Assembly: GCA_963778465.1 (NCBI GenBank) | Contig: CAVZUK010000002.1 | Span: 682,001-746,000, forward strand | Length of the DNA: 64,000 nucleotides | Direction of reading: 5' to 3' | Source of the DNA: CAVZBW01 sp963778465 | GTDB lineage: Bacteria > Actinomycetota > Acidimicrobiia > Acidimicrobiales > RAAP-2 | Part shown: in pieces, positions 40,509-48,163 of the stretch | Position numbering within the stretch: position 1 is the first letter of the stretch | How the letters are laid out: each line of letters opens with the position of its first letter | Notes under the pieces: model-generated | The model's input: only the letters and a program-made list of their open reading frames with translations | What the model was told of the DNA's origin: nothing | The model's database searches: none | Program-made: the position numbers and the translations under genes

Positions 40509-42304
40509 CGCGCGCCGACCACGTCGTCGTTGGAGCCGTCGTACTCCTCGATCACCGCTTCGACCGGCGCGACGTTGAGCGGGTCCTTGGCGAAGACCGG
40601 GTGCAGCACCGAGGCGTCGATCCGTAGCAGCTCCGATTGCTGCTCCGCCGTGACGGTGGCCCTCCGGACCCCGCCGCCGAAGACCCCGACCTCGCCGAAG
40701 GACTCCCCGTGCCGGTAGGTAACGGGGACCGCGCCGCCCCCCTCGGCTCGGACGCTGCCGTTTCGCACCACGTAGAGCGCGTCGGCCGGGTCACCCTCGG
40801 AGACGACGACTGCGCCTTCCCCGTACTTTGCGGTGGTCGCCGAGCGGGTCAGCTCGTCGAGGTCGGCGGGGCCGAGGGCGAGGAACTGCCGCTGTCTCGC
40901 GATGAGGCTGCGGGCCTCGCCCAGCCGGCACAGCTCGTCGAGGCCGGACCGGAAGGCCTGATCGAAGCTCGAGCCCGGCCCACCCTCGCCGGAGTCCTCG
41001 ATCAGCGCGCCGTATACCGCGTCGGCAATCGTGCAGAACGTCAGCTTGCCCCAGCCGAACGCGAGGGGAGAGGTGAGCATGGCCTGGCGCAGCATGCCCC
41101 CCTGGCAGTACAGCTGGAAAGGGACCGCCGGCAGGTTCGACAGGACGATGTCGGGGTCGTCGTAGCGACCGAGATGTGTTTGCTGTCCCGAGGCGGGGAG
41201 CCACGACCGGATGCGAACGAGGTCCGCCAGTGCGCGTTGCTGGCGCTGGCGCTTGACCCGGGCCGACTCGGCCTGCGCGGTCCGCAGGGTCTCGAGGAGA
41301 TCGGCGCCCGGTGGAACCTGCACCACGACGTAGCCGATCGCGTTCGTCAGTTCGGTGTCGCCCGCCTCGCTCAGGCGGACCGGCACGCACACCCAGACGC
41401 CGCCAGTGTCCGGATCGACGGCGGGCCACGCCGCCGCCACCGCGGCGAGGAACAGCTCGTTGATGGTGGCACCGAGGGCGCGAGAGGCGAGGCGGAGGTC
41501 GACGAGCGAGTAGCGGTGCGCGTGGACCCGGCAGGCCCGCCGACTGGCCAGGGTGTCCTTGCGGTCGCGGGGACGGGGCGGTGGGGCCGGCTCGGCGTGC
41601 AGGTAGGCCGCGAGTGCGGCGACGTGCCCGGAGGCCGCCCGCACGGAGTGTCGCAACCCGTCCCCGCTCGCCGCCCGCGCGCCGCGCCGCGCCGCGTCCG
41701 CCGCCGAGGCGGCACGGTCGGCGAGGGCCTCTCCCACGGCCTGGATCGACGAAGCCGGACGCGCCGGACGCCACGTATCTGCCGCGGGCGCGGGAGGCAC
41801 CACCTCCGGCGTGAACCCGAGGCTCATCAGCGCGAACGCCATGAAGCCGGAGAACCCGTCGGCCATCGCGTGGTCGTAGGTTGTGAGGAGGCCAAAGGAC
41901 CCGTCGTCGAGCGATTCGACGATCTCGATGCGCCACAGCGGGCGATCGGGATCGAGCGGGCGGGCCAGCGCGTCGACGATCAACCGCCCCACCCCGCCGA
42001 GCGGCACGGGAGTGGCGGCCGGGTGCACCGTGAAGTGGTTGCGGAAATCGAAGTCGGGATCGTCCTCCCGGTACGGGAGGCCGAGGTCACCGGGGACGCG
42101 CCGGAGCCGTCGGCGGCACGTCCGCACCGATTCGGGAGCGTCGGCGCTGAGGAGCACGCCGTGCGCATGGCCGATGATCTCCTCGGCGTCGGGAACCGAG
42201 CCGTCCGGTCGGGGCCCGAACTGGAACCAGCCCACGCTCAGGTACGGGACGTCCGCCGCGAGGTACGACGCGTCGATGACGCTCAGCCGGCTCCGGCGGC
42301 TCAT
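40505..42304 (-). CDS. WS/DGAT acyltransferase fused to a cyclic-nucleotide-binding domain (copy 2, altered active site)
   Basis: 599 residues, clearly paralogous to its neighbours. The catalytic motif is TYDHAMADGFSG: the first His of HHxxxDG is Asp144, while His145 and Asp149 remain. The second His is the usual base, so activity may survive. RPLWRIEIVE, ATINELFLAAVAAAW and VLSNLPAVPFQLYCQGG are intact. The C-terminal domain has YGEGAVVVSEGDPADALYVV and SFGEVGVFGGGVRRATVTAE, with a short Gly-rich insertion. It lies 37 bp downstream of copy 3 and overlaps copy 1, so all three are probably one transcript. ATG 42304 lacks a good Shine-Dalgarno. Confidence 0.9.
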   Translation of the reverse strand: MSRRSRLSVIDASYLAADVPYLSVGWFQFGPRPDGSVPDAEEIIGHAHGVLLSADAPESVRTCRRRLRRVPGDLGLPYREDDPDFDFRNHFTVHPAATPVPLGGVGRLIVDALARPLDPDRPLWRIEIVESLDDGSFGLLTTYDHAMADGFSGFMAFALMSLGFTPEVVPPAPAADTWRPARPASSIQAVGEALADRAASAADAARRGARAASGDGLRHSVRAASGHVAALAAYLHAEPAPPPRPRDRKDTLASRRACRVHAHRYSLVDLRLASRALGATINELFLAAVAAAWPAVDPDTGGVWVCVPVRLSEAGDTELTNAIGYVVVQVPPGADLLETLRTAQAESARVKRQRQQRALADLVRIRSWLPASGQQTHLGRYDDPDIVLSNLPAVPFQLYCQGGMLRQAMLTSPLAFGWGKLTFCTIADAVYGALIEDSGEGGPGSSFDQAFRSGLDELCRLGEARSLIARQRQFLALGPADLDELTRSATTAKYGEGAVVVSEGDPADALYVVRNGSVRAEGGGAVPVTYRHGESFGEVGVFGGGVRRATVTAEQQSELLRIDASVLHPVFAKDPLNVAPVEAVIEEYDGSNDDVVGAR

Positions 42305-42341
42305 CCGGCCCGGCCCGCGTACTCGACGTCGCCCACGTCGA

Positions 42342-44132
42342 TCATCCGACTCCGAGATACTCGTCGATCGTGGCCTGGAGCGGTGCCGAGCCGAGCGGAT
42401 CCTTGCCGAAGAGCGAGAGGAGGGCGGCGCCGTCGATACGCAGCAGCTCGGTCGGCCGCTCGGCGACGACGGTGGCCCGTCGGACCCCACCGCGAAAGAC
42501 GCCGACCTCCCCGAACGAGTCGCCGGCCCGGTAGTAGGACGGGGGTGCCGCTCCCGCTCCGTTCCCGTGATCTCCGCCAGCCGTCGCGCCCGCAAGCCCG
42601 TTCACCACGATATAGAAGGCGTCCGCCGCTTCCCCCTCCGATACGACCGCGTCTCCCCGACCCACCGTCACGGTGGTCGCACCGAGCGTCAGCTGGTCGA
42701 GGTCGCGCGGGGCCAGGGCAACGAGCTGACGTTGTCTCGCGAGCAGGCTTCGGGTCCTCGCAAGGCGGCCCAGCTCCGCGACCGTGTCGCAGAAGGCCTC
42801 GAGAAATTCCGGGCCCTGCCTCTCGTCACCGGAAGCCTCGATCAGGCTCCCGTTGACGGTGTCCGCGAACGTGCAGATGGTGAGCTTTCCCCATCCGGCG
42901 ACGAGGGTAGACGTGCCAACGCCGTAGAGGAGCGGGGCGCCCTGGCAGTACAACGGGATCGGGACGCCCGGCATATTGGAGAGGATCACGTCGGGATCGT
43001 CGAAGCGTCCGAGATGGTCGCGTTGCCACGAGACGGGCAGGAGCGACCGCACCCGCACGAGGTCCTCCAAGGCGCTGCTTTGGTCCTCACGCTTGACGCG
43101 GGAGGACTCTGCCTGTGCGGCGCGCAGCGTCGAGAGCGGATCGAGCCCCGAAGGGATGCCGGTGAGGGCGAAGCCGATCTTGTTCGTGAGCGACGTGTCC
43201 CCCGGTTCGCGACGGTCGACCGGGAGGCGGACCCATACGCAGGAAGCCTCGGGCTCCACCACCGGCCACGCCCTGGCGATGGCGGCGAGAAACAGCTCGT
43301 TGATCGTGGTGCCGAGTGCGCGGGTGGTGAGACGGAGGTCGAGGAGCGAGAACTCGAGCTCGTGCGCCCGGTCCTGCGTACCGCCCTCTGGCGCGTGGCG
43401 CCGGAACCGAGTGCCGACCGGGGGTGGCGGCGAGCGGTGCAGGTACGTGGTGACACGCGCCACGCCGCCCGCGACGCTCTCGATGCTGAGCCGTCGTGCG
43501 GCGCGACGGGCTTCCCGCCACCCCGTCCGAAGCGAGGCCACTCGAGCGATCATCGCGTCCGTCACCGCCTCGTACGGTGAGTGGGGTGCGTCCGGCGTCC
43601 ACTGGTCGAGGGAGGATTCGCGCACCGGCAGGTCAGGTGTCACGCCGAGGGTCATGGCCACGATCGCGCCCATCGCCGCGGTCCCGTCGGCCACGGCATG
43701 GTGGTAGGTGCAGAGAAGGCCGAACGTCCCGTCGGTGAACGATTCGACGATCTGGATCCGCCAGAGCGGCCGGTCGGGGTCCAACGGAACGCCGAGCGCT
43801 TCGACCAACAGGTCGCCGACGGAGTCGGCCGGCAACGGTGCCGCCGCCGGGTAGACCGAGATGTGGTTGCGGATGTCAAAGCAGGGATCGTCTTCGCGGT
43901 ACGGGCGGCCCAGGTCGGCAGGTACCCGGCGAATCCTCTGGCGGCAGGCCCTCATCGCCCCGTCCGCCTCGCGCCGCAGGATCAGGTCACCGGCATGCGT
44001 GATGATCTCCTCCGCCGTCGGCGCCGACCCGTCGGGGCGAGGGCGGCATCGGAGCAGGCCGCTCATGATGGACGCCGGGCTCAGGCGGAATTCCTCTGTA
44101 TCGATTCGGCTCAGGTGCTCGAGGCGGCGCAT
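42342..44132 (-). CDS. WS/DGAT acyltransferase fused to a cyclic-nucleotide-binding domain (copy 3, first in transcript)
   Basis: 596 residues with the full catalytic motif CTYHHAVADGTAA (His144, His145, Asp149), RPLWRIQIVE, TTINELFLAAIARAW and ILSNMPGVPIPLYCQGA. The C-terminal nucleotide domain has VGRGDAVVSEGEAADAFYIVVNG, a ~14-residue Gly/Ala-rich insertion, then DSFGEVGVFRGGVRRATVVAE. The helix between the two domains (LLARQRQLVALAPRDLDQLTLGATTVTV) is almost identical in copies 1 and 3, which points to recent duplication. TAGCGT lies 10 nt before ATG 44132. Divergent from the MFS-cNMP gene across a repeat array. Confidence 0.9.
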   Translation of the reverse strand: MRRLEHLSRIDTEEFRLSPASIMSGLLRCRPRPDGSAPTAEEIITHAGDLILRREADGAMRACRQRIRRVPADLGRPYREDDPCFDIRNHISVYPAAAPLPADSVGDLLVEALGVPLDPDRPLWRIQIVESFTDGTFGLLCTYHHAVADGTAAMGAIVAMTLGVTPDLPVRESSLDQWTPDAPHSPYEAVTDAMIARVASLRTGWREARRAARRLSIESVAGGVARVTTYLHRSPPPPVGTRFRRHAPEGGTQDRAHELEFSLLDLRLTTRALGTTINELFLAAIARAWPVVEPEASCVWVRLPVDRREPGDTSLTNKIGFALTGIPSGLDPLSTLRAAQAESSRVKREDQSSALEDLVRVRSLLPVSWQRDHLGRFDDPDVILSNMPGVPIPLYCQGAPLLYGVGTSTLVAGWGKLTICTFADTVNGSLIEASGDERQGPEFLEAFCDTVAELGRLARTRSLLARQRQLVALAPRDLDQLTLGATTVTVGRGDAVVSEGEAADAFYIVVNGLAGATAGGDHGNGAGAAPPSYYRAGDSFGEVGVFRGGVRRATVVAERPTELLRIDGAALLSLFGKDPLGSAPLQATIDEYLGVG

Positions 44133-44142
44133 GCTCACCCGA

Positions 44143-44148
44143 ACGCTA
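44143..44148 (-). promoter_or_regulatory. -10 element of the acyltransferase operon (TAGCGT)
   Basis: TAGCGT on the minus strand, 10 nt before ATG 44132 (GTG 44138 is also in frame); no Shine-Dalgarno. Confidence 0.4.
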
Positions 44149-44213
44149 CTTCGCGCGACCACTCCCGCCGCCTGCCGCGCCGGGGGGCGCTCCGTGCGAG
44201 AGCTCGCTCGATC

Positions 44214-44263
44214 GAGGCTCCTACCGACTCGATTGAGGCTTCTACCGATGAGGCTTCTACCGA
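44214..44263. repeat. Three 14-bp direct repeats between divergent cNMP-domain genes
   Basis: GAGGCTCCTACCGA at 44214-44227, GAGGCTTCTACCGA at 44235-44248 and 44250-44263; a fourth partial TAGGCT lies at 44274. They sit between the two divergent -10 elements and could be binding sites for a regulator or slippage products. Confidence 0.85.
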
Positions 44264-44273
44264 AGGGTGTCGA

Positions 44274-44279
44274 TAGGCT
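44274..44279 (+). promoter_or_regulatory. -10 element of the MFS-cNMP gene (TAGGCT)
   Basis: TAGGCT ends exactly 6 nt before GTG 44286, the same hexamer and spacing as at udgB (51148). Leaderless start inferred. Confidence 0.5.
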
Positions 44280-44285
44280 CACGCC

Positions 44286-46007
44286 GTGGGAGGGGAGGGA
44301 GACCCACCGGAGTCGGGACGACGGAGTGCGGACGGGCCAAAGACGTCCGGGGGAGAAGGTCACGAGGGTTCGCTCGCGCTCTTCCTCGGGACGTTCCACA
44401 ACCCCCGGCTCCGCAACGTCGTGCTGGCCTACGGCACGGCCATCTCGGGGGGAACGGCGTTCGTCTCCCTCCTCCTCGTCCTCACCTACCAGCGCATCGG
44501 TCCCGCGGGGCCCGGGTTGGTCATCCTCGTGCGCAGCATCGTCGGCGCGCTCGCGTCGCCGGGGGTGGCCGCGCTCTCCGAGCGGTGGCGGAGGGAGAGG
44601 GTCCTCGCCCTCGGGTACGGCGTGCGGGCGGTGGCGGGCCTCACCGGCCTCGTGGTCTTTGCCGGGCACGGCCCGGCGTCGTTCCTGTACGTCGCGGCCG
44701 CCCTCGAAGGCGCGGGTGCCGCCGCTCCGTACTCCATCCAGTACGCCATCCTGCCGTGGCTCGCCGACTCTCCCGCACAGCTCGTCGCCGCCAACGCGCT
44801 GAGCTCCATGCAGGAGGTCGGGGGGATCGTCGTGGGCGGCGTCCTCGACGTGATCCTCCTCAAGTGGTCCGGCCCGAGCGCCATCTTCGTCGCGGTCACG
44901 ATCCTGTGGGTCGGTGGGTCGCTGCTCGTCCTCACCATCCGAGGCGTGAACACCAAGCTCCAGGCCGGAGCAGAGGCCACCGGTTCAGCGTCGTTGCTGC
45001 GCCGGCTGCTCGCCGGGGTGGACTATCTGCGGCGGTCCAGGGGACCGCGCGACGTCGTGCTGGCGTTCGCCCTGCCGGTCCTCTTGGCGGGCATGGCACA
45101 GGCCTTCGCGAGCAGCCTTTCGAGCAGCCTGCTCCACCTCGGTCCGAGCGGCACGCCCCTCCTCGTCTCCGCCGTCGGGGTCGGCGGGCTCCTCGGCGGC
45201 ATCTTCAGCCTGTCCTTCGCCCACCGCCAGCGGCTCACTCCCTACCTGGCGGCCGGCCTGCTCCTCTCCGCGATCGGACCCGTCATCGTCGCGGGCGCCC
45301 CCTACCTCGTCGTCACCCTCCTCGTCCTGGCCGGGTTCGGCGTGGGCATCGCCATGCAGACGGTCGCCACGCACTCGTTGCTCCAGCGGACCGTTCCCAC
45401 CGCCTCTCTCGGCGCGGTCGTGGGGGTGACCGGGTTGATGAACTTCGTCGCGACAGGCGTGAGCGGCATCGTGGCGGCCGGCCTCGACGCGTGGCTCGGC
45501 ATCCGCATCACCCTGCTGTTCACCGGGATCCTGGCCCTCGCCGCGACGGGGTTGGTCATCCTCCGCCTCCCCGAGGTCGACCGCACGGATCTGGCCGGAG
45601 CCCAGCAGCGCAAGGTCATCGAGATGCCCGAGCTGTTCCGCCCCCTCCCGGTGGCCGTGCGCTCCCATCTCGCCCGCGAGCTCGTCCCCGTCGCCGTGGC
45701 CAGCGGGGAGCCCGTGATCCGGCAGGGCGAGCGGGGTGACGACTTCTTCATCGTCGAGTCCGGCGCCTTCGACGTCCTCACGGACGGGAGACCGGTCGGA
45801 TCGTTGGGCGAGGGTGACACGTTCGGGGAGATCGCCCTGCTGTTCGACTCGCCCCGCACGGCGACCGTCCGCGCCGAGCGGGACAGCAAGGTGTGGCGGC
45901 TCGACCGGGAGTCGTTCCTGGCGGCCCTCACGGGGAACCCCGAGTGCGAGGCCCTCGCTCGGGCCGTCGCGGCGGAGCGCTCTCCCACGATCGAACCGGA
46001 GGGCTGA
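44286..46007 (+). CDS. Major facilitator transporter with C-terminal cyclic-nucleotide-binding domain
   Basis: 573 residues. After a ~30-residue polar N-terminus come about 10-12 membrane helices (NVVLAYGTAISGGTAFVSLL; VLAFALPVLLAGMAQAFASS; VVTLLVLAGFGVGIAMQTVAT) typical of MFS drug/lipid exporters. From about residue 450 a soluble cNMP domain follows: VPVAVASGEPVIRQGERGDDFFIVESGAFDVL and the cassette DTFGEIALLFDSPRTATVRAE, with the Glu, Pro-Arg and Ala expected of a functional cAMP/cGMP pocket, closer to consensus than in the three acyltransferases. Mycobacteria have MFS proteins with cNMP domains, function unknown. Divergent from the acyltransferases; convergent with whiB. Confidence 0.9.
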   Translation: MGGEGDPPESGRRSADGPKTSGGEGHEGSLALFLGTFHNPRLRNVVLAYGTAISGGTAFVSLLLVLTYQRIGPAGPGLVILVRSIVGALASPGVAALSERWRRERVLALGYGVRAVAGLTGLVVFAGHGPASFLYVAAALEGAGAAAPYSIQYAILPWLADSPAQLVAANALSSMQEVGGIVVGGVLDVILLKWSGPSAIFVAVTILWVGGSLLVLTIRGVNTKLQAGAEATGSASLLRRLLAGVDYLRRSRGPRDVVLAFALPVLLAGMAQAFASSLSSSLLHLGPSGTPLLVSAVGVGGLLGGIFSLSFAHRQRLTPYLAAGLLLSAIGPVIVAGAPYLVVTLLVLAGFGVGIAMQTVATHSLLQRTVPTASLGAVVGVTGLMNFVATGVSGIVAAGLDAWLGIRITLLFTGILALAATGLVILRLPEVDRTDLAGAQQRKVIEMPELFRPLPVAVRSHLARELVPVAVASGEPVIRQGERGDDFFIVESGAFDVLTDGRPVGSLGEGDTFGEIALLFDSPRTATVRAERDSKVWRLDRESFLAALTGNPECEALARAVAAERSPTIEPEG

Positions 46008-46020
46008 GCCTCGGCTCAGC
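46003..46020. terminator. Bidirectional hairpin between MFS-cNMP and whiB genes
   Basis: GCTGAGCC / GGCTCAGC inverted repeat with a 2-nt centre (7-bp stem and CTCG tetraloop). It overlaps the MFS stop codon and lies 16 bp from the whiB stop. Confidence 0.5.
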
Positions 46021-46035
46021 GGCGTGCGGAGGGCG

Positions 46036-46347
46036 TCAGGAAGTCCGGAAGTCAGGAAGAACGGCGCGGCGGCGGGCGGCCAACCAGGCACGCCGGAGCT
46101 TGCGGCGTTCCTCCTCCGAGGTCCCTCCCCAGACACCGGACTCCTGGTTGGTCGCGAGGGCGAAGTCGAGACAGGGCTCCTGGGCCTCGCACGAGCGGCA
46201 GACCCGCTTGGCGGCCTCGATCTGGTCGAGGGCTGGTCCCGTGGTGCCCACAGGGAAAAAGAGGTCGGGCTCGGTGTCCTTGCACGCAGCGACCCGACGC
46301 CAATCGCCCGCGTCCCAGTCGACCGTCCGGTTCCACATGAGCGCCAT
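46036..46347 (-). CDS. whiB1: WhiB1-like Fe-S transcription regulator
   Basis: 103 residues. Four Cys (22, 50, 53, 59) as C-X27-C-X2-C-X5-C hold a 4Fe-4S cluster. DLFFPVGTTGPALDQIEAAK before the CxxC and GVWGGTSEEERRKLRR after it match WhiB1 rather than WhiB2, 3 or 7. The basic C-terminus (AWLAARRRAV) is the DNA-binding tail. WhiB1 binds the primary sigma factor and reacts with nitric oxide. ATG 46347 has a strong GGAGGAG; an in-frame ATG further up is less likely. A CRP-type palindrome lies 21 bp upstream; in M. tuberculosis whiB1 is a known CRP/cAMP target next to pdtaS. Confidence 0.93.
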   Translation of the reverse strand: MALMWNRTVDWDAGDWRRVAACKDTEPDLFFPVGTTGPALDQIEAAKRVCRSCEAQEPCLDFALATNQESGVWGGTSEEERRKLRRAWLAARRRAVLPDFRTS

Positions 46348-46367
46348 GTCACTCCTCCGCAAGCACT

Positions 46368-46383
46368 TGTGAATATTTTCACA
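46368..46383. promoter_or_regulatory. Perfect CRP/FNR-type operator, TGTGA-N6-TCACA
   Basis: TGTGAATATTTTCACA, a perfect 16-bp palindrome identical at all ten key positions to the cAMP receptor protein consensus. It lies 21 bp upstream of the whiB1 start, so it overlaps or abuts the likely -10. Binding there would probably repress or re-position the promoter (inference). It is a conspicuous AT-rich patch in GC-rich surroundings. Confidence 0.8.
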
Positions 46384-46567
46384 TGATTCGGCCCTAGGCA
46401 GTGGCCTTCACGGAAAAACCAAGCGAAGCCACGTTATCGGCGAAAGGCCCTCCGCGCAAGGAGTACCTGTCCCCGATTCGGGGATCGCTGGACCCCGTGA
46501 CGTGGGAGGTTAGGGTTGGTCGGAAGCCTGATGTACCCCCTCCTATCGGTAGTCCGAGAGGAGCGAG

Positions 46568-46591
46568 ATGCACGTCGGCAGTACCCGATGA
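46568..46591 (+). CDS. Seven-codon leader ORF coupled to the GDPD gene
   Basis: ATG 46568 has the best Shine-Dalgarno in the region (GAGAGGAGCGAG) and reads MHVGSTR, with its TGA overlapping the ATG of the phosphodiesterase gene (ATGA at 46588). The latter has no Shine-Dalgarno of its own. Translation re-initiation is inferred. The alternative is that the phosphodiesterase starts at ATG 46531 or GTG 46516 in its own frame. Confidence 0.4.
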   Translation: MHVGSTR

Positions 46592-47355
46592 CCGCGGTCT
46601 GGGCCCATCGTGGGGTCACCGGGCCGGCCATCGAGAACACCATCGAGGCCTTCTCCTCCGCCAGGCGGTTGGGAGCCCACGCCGTCGAGCTCGACGTTCG
46701 TCGGAGCGCCGAGGGCCACCTCGTCGTCCATCACGATCCCGTCGTCGAGGGCGTGGGACCGGTCGCGGAGCTCACCCTGCGGCGGCTCCCGCCCTACGTG
46801 CCGACCCTGGCGCAGGCCCTTACGGCGTGCCGGGGTCTGTCGGTCAACGTCGAGATCAAGAATTTTCGCTGGGAGCCCGGCTACGAGGCGGACCATGCGA
46901 TCGCCCGCGACACGGTGCGTGTCATCGACGAGGCGGGCCACGACGGGAACGTCGTGGTCTCCTCCTTCTGCGATCGCACGATCGACGCCGTGCGGGCCTG
47001 TGCCCCCCACCTGCCCGTGGGCTGGCTGCTCGGGCCGCTGGCTCCCAACGCCTCGGTCATCCCGGAGGCCGCCCACCGCGGCTACCAGGCGGTTCACCCC
47101 TATTTCGTCGGCGTCGACCGGGGGACGGTGCACACCGCCCGAGACCTCGGACTCTCGGTCCACGTATGGACCGCCCGCGGTGCCGCCGACTTCTGCCAGA
47201 TGGCCGCGGTCGGCGTCGATGCGGTGATCACCGACGAGGTGGCGGTCGTCATGGACCTGGTCCGCAGGGCCCGGTGGGACCCGGAGGAGGTCGCCGTAGC
47301 GCCCTCGGATCGGCGGCCGGCGTGCCCGGAATGGCGGGACGTCGCCTCGTCGTAA
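46588..47355 (+). CDS. Glycerophosphodiester phosphodiesterase
   Basis: About 255 residues, a GDPD TIM barrel that hydrolyses glycerophosphodiesters from phospholipid breakdown to glycerol-3-phosphate and an alcohol. VWAHRGVTGPAIENTIEAF holds the catalytic His and Glu, AVELDVRRSAEGHLVVHHDP the metal Glu/Asp and second His, and VEIKN and VWTARG follow in order. No signal peptide, so it acts in the cytoplasm. ATG 46588 matches the usual start and is coupled to the mini-ORF. A TAGGGT hexamer at 46511 may be the -10. The lipid role fits the acyltransferase cluster nearby. Confidence 0.9.
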   Translation: MTAVWAHRGVTGPAIENTIEAFSSARRLGAHAVELDVRRSAEGHLVVHHDPVVEGVGPVAELTLRRLPPYVPTLAQALTACRGLSVNVEIKNFRWEPGYEADHAIARDTVRVIDEAGHDGNVVVSSFCDRTIDAVRACAPHLPVGWLLGPLAPNASVIPEAAHRGYQAVHPYFVGVDRGTVHTARDLGLSVHVWTARGAADFCQMAAVGVDAVITDEVAVVMDLVRRARWDPEEVAVAPSDRRPACPEWRDVASS

Positions 47356-47369
47356 AGAATGGTCCGGCT

Positions 47370-48149
47370 ATGAACGTCGTCGTCTGCGTAAAACAGATCC
47401 CCGATCCGGCCGCTCCGGCGACCTTGGATCCCAACACCCACACCCTCGACCGGAGCGGCAAGCTCATCCTCGACGACTCGGACTCGTACGGCGTCGAGAT
47501 GGGGCTGCAGCTGGTGGACGCCGCCGGTGGAGGCGACGTGATCCTCCTGTCGATGGTGCCCAACGGCGAGACCTCCGGGCTGCGGACCGCCCTCGCCATG
47601 GGCGCCGCCAAGGCAATCTTGGTGAGCGACGAGGCCCTTGCCGGCACCGACGCGCTCGGAACGGCCAAGGTCCTGGCAGCCGCCATCCGCCGGGTGGAGC
47701 CCGACCTGGTGCTCGCCGCCACCGAGTCCACCGACGGCTACACCGGCACGACGCCGGTGCAGGTCGCCGAGCTCCTCGGGATGCCCTCCGTCACCTTCGC
47801 CAAGAAGGTGGCGGTCGACGGGTCGACGCTCAAGGTCGATCGTCAGACGGAGGCCGGCTACGACGAGGTCGAGAGCCCGCTCCCGGCGGTCGTCACGGTG
47901 ACGGCGGGGGTCGTCGAGCCCCGCTACCCGTCCTTCAAGGGCATCATGGCCGCCAAGTCCAAGCCCATCGAGACACTCAGCGTCGGCGACCTGGGCCTCG
48001 ATGCCTCCCAGGTGGGCTCCGGCGGCGCCCGCCAGGAGATCGTGGACGTCCGCAAGGCGGAGGAGCGAGGCGCCGGCGAGATCGTCGAGGACGACGGCGA
48101 CGGGTTCCGCCGCATCATTTCCTTTCTCGAAGAGTCCAAGGTCATCTGA
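47370..48149 (+). CDS. etfB: Electron transfer flavoprotein beta subunit
   Basis: 259 residues; NVVVCVKQIPDPAAPATLD at the N-terminus and LVLAATESTDGYTGTTPVQVAELLG in the middle are EtfB hallmarks (AMP-binding side of the heterodimer). It takes electrons from acyl-CoA dehydrogenases, such as the one at 9.8 kb, and passes them to ETF-quinone oxidoreductase. ATG 47370 lies 14 bp after the GDPD gene and 14 bp before etfA, so it probably belongs to the same transcript. A tiny ATG GTC CGG CTA TGA precedes it with ATGA overlap, but lacks a Shine-Dalgarno. Confidence 0.96.
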   Translation: MNVVVCVKQIPDPAAPATLDPNTHTLDRSGKLILDDSDSYGVEMGLQLVDAAGGGDVILLSMVPNGETSGLRTALAMGAAKAILVSDEALAGTDALGTAKVLAAAIRRVEPDLVLAATESTDGYTGTTPVQVAELLGMPSVTFAKKVAVDGSTLKVDRQTEAGYDEVESPLPAVVTVTAGVVEPRYPSFKGIMAAKSKPIETLSVGDLGLDASQVGSGGARQEIVDVRKAEERGAGEIVEDDGDGFRRIISFLEESKVI

Positions 48150-48163
48150 GGAGCACGAGGACC

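Noticed and set aside
47359..47373. Five-codon ORF (MVRL) with ATGA overlap at etfB
   Set aside because: No ribosome site or -10 at a sensible distance; likely chance in this composition.
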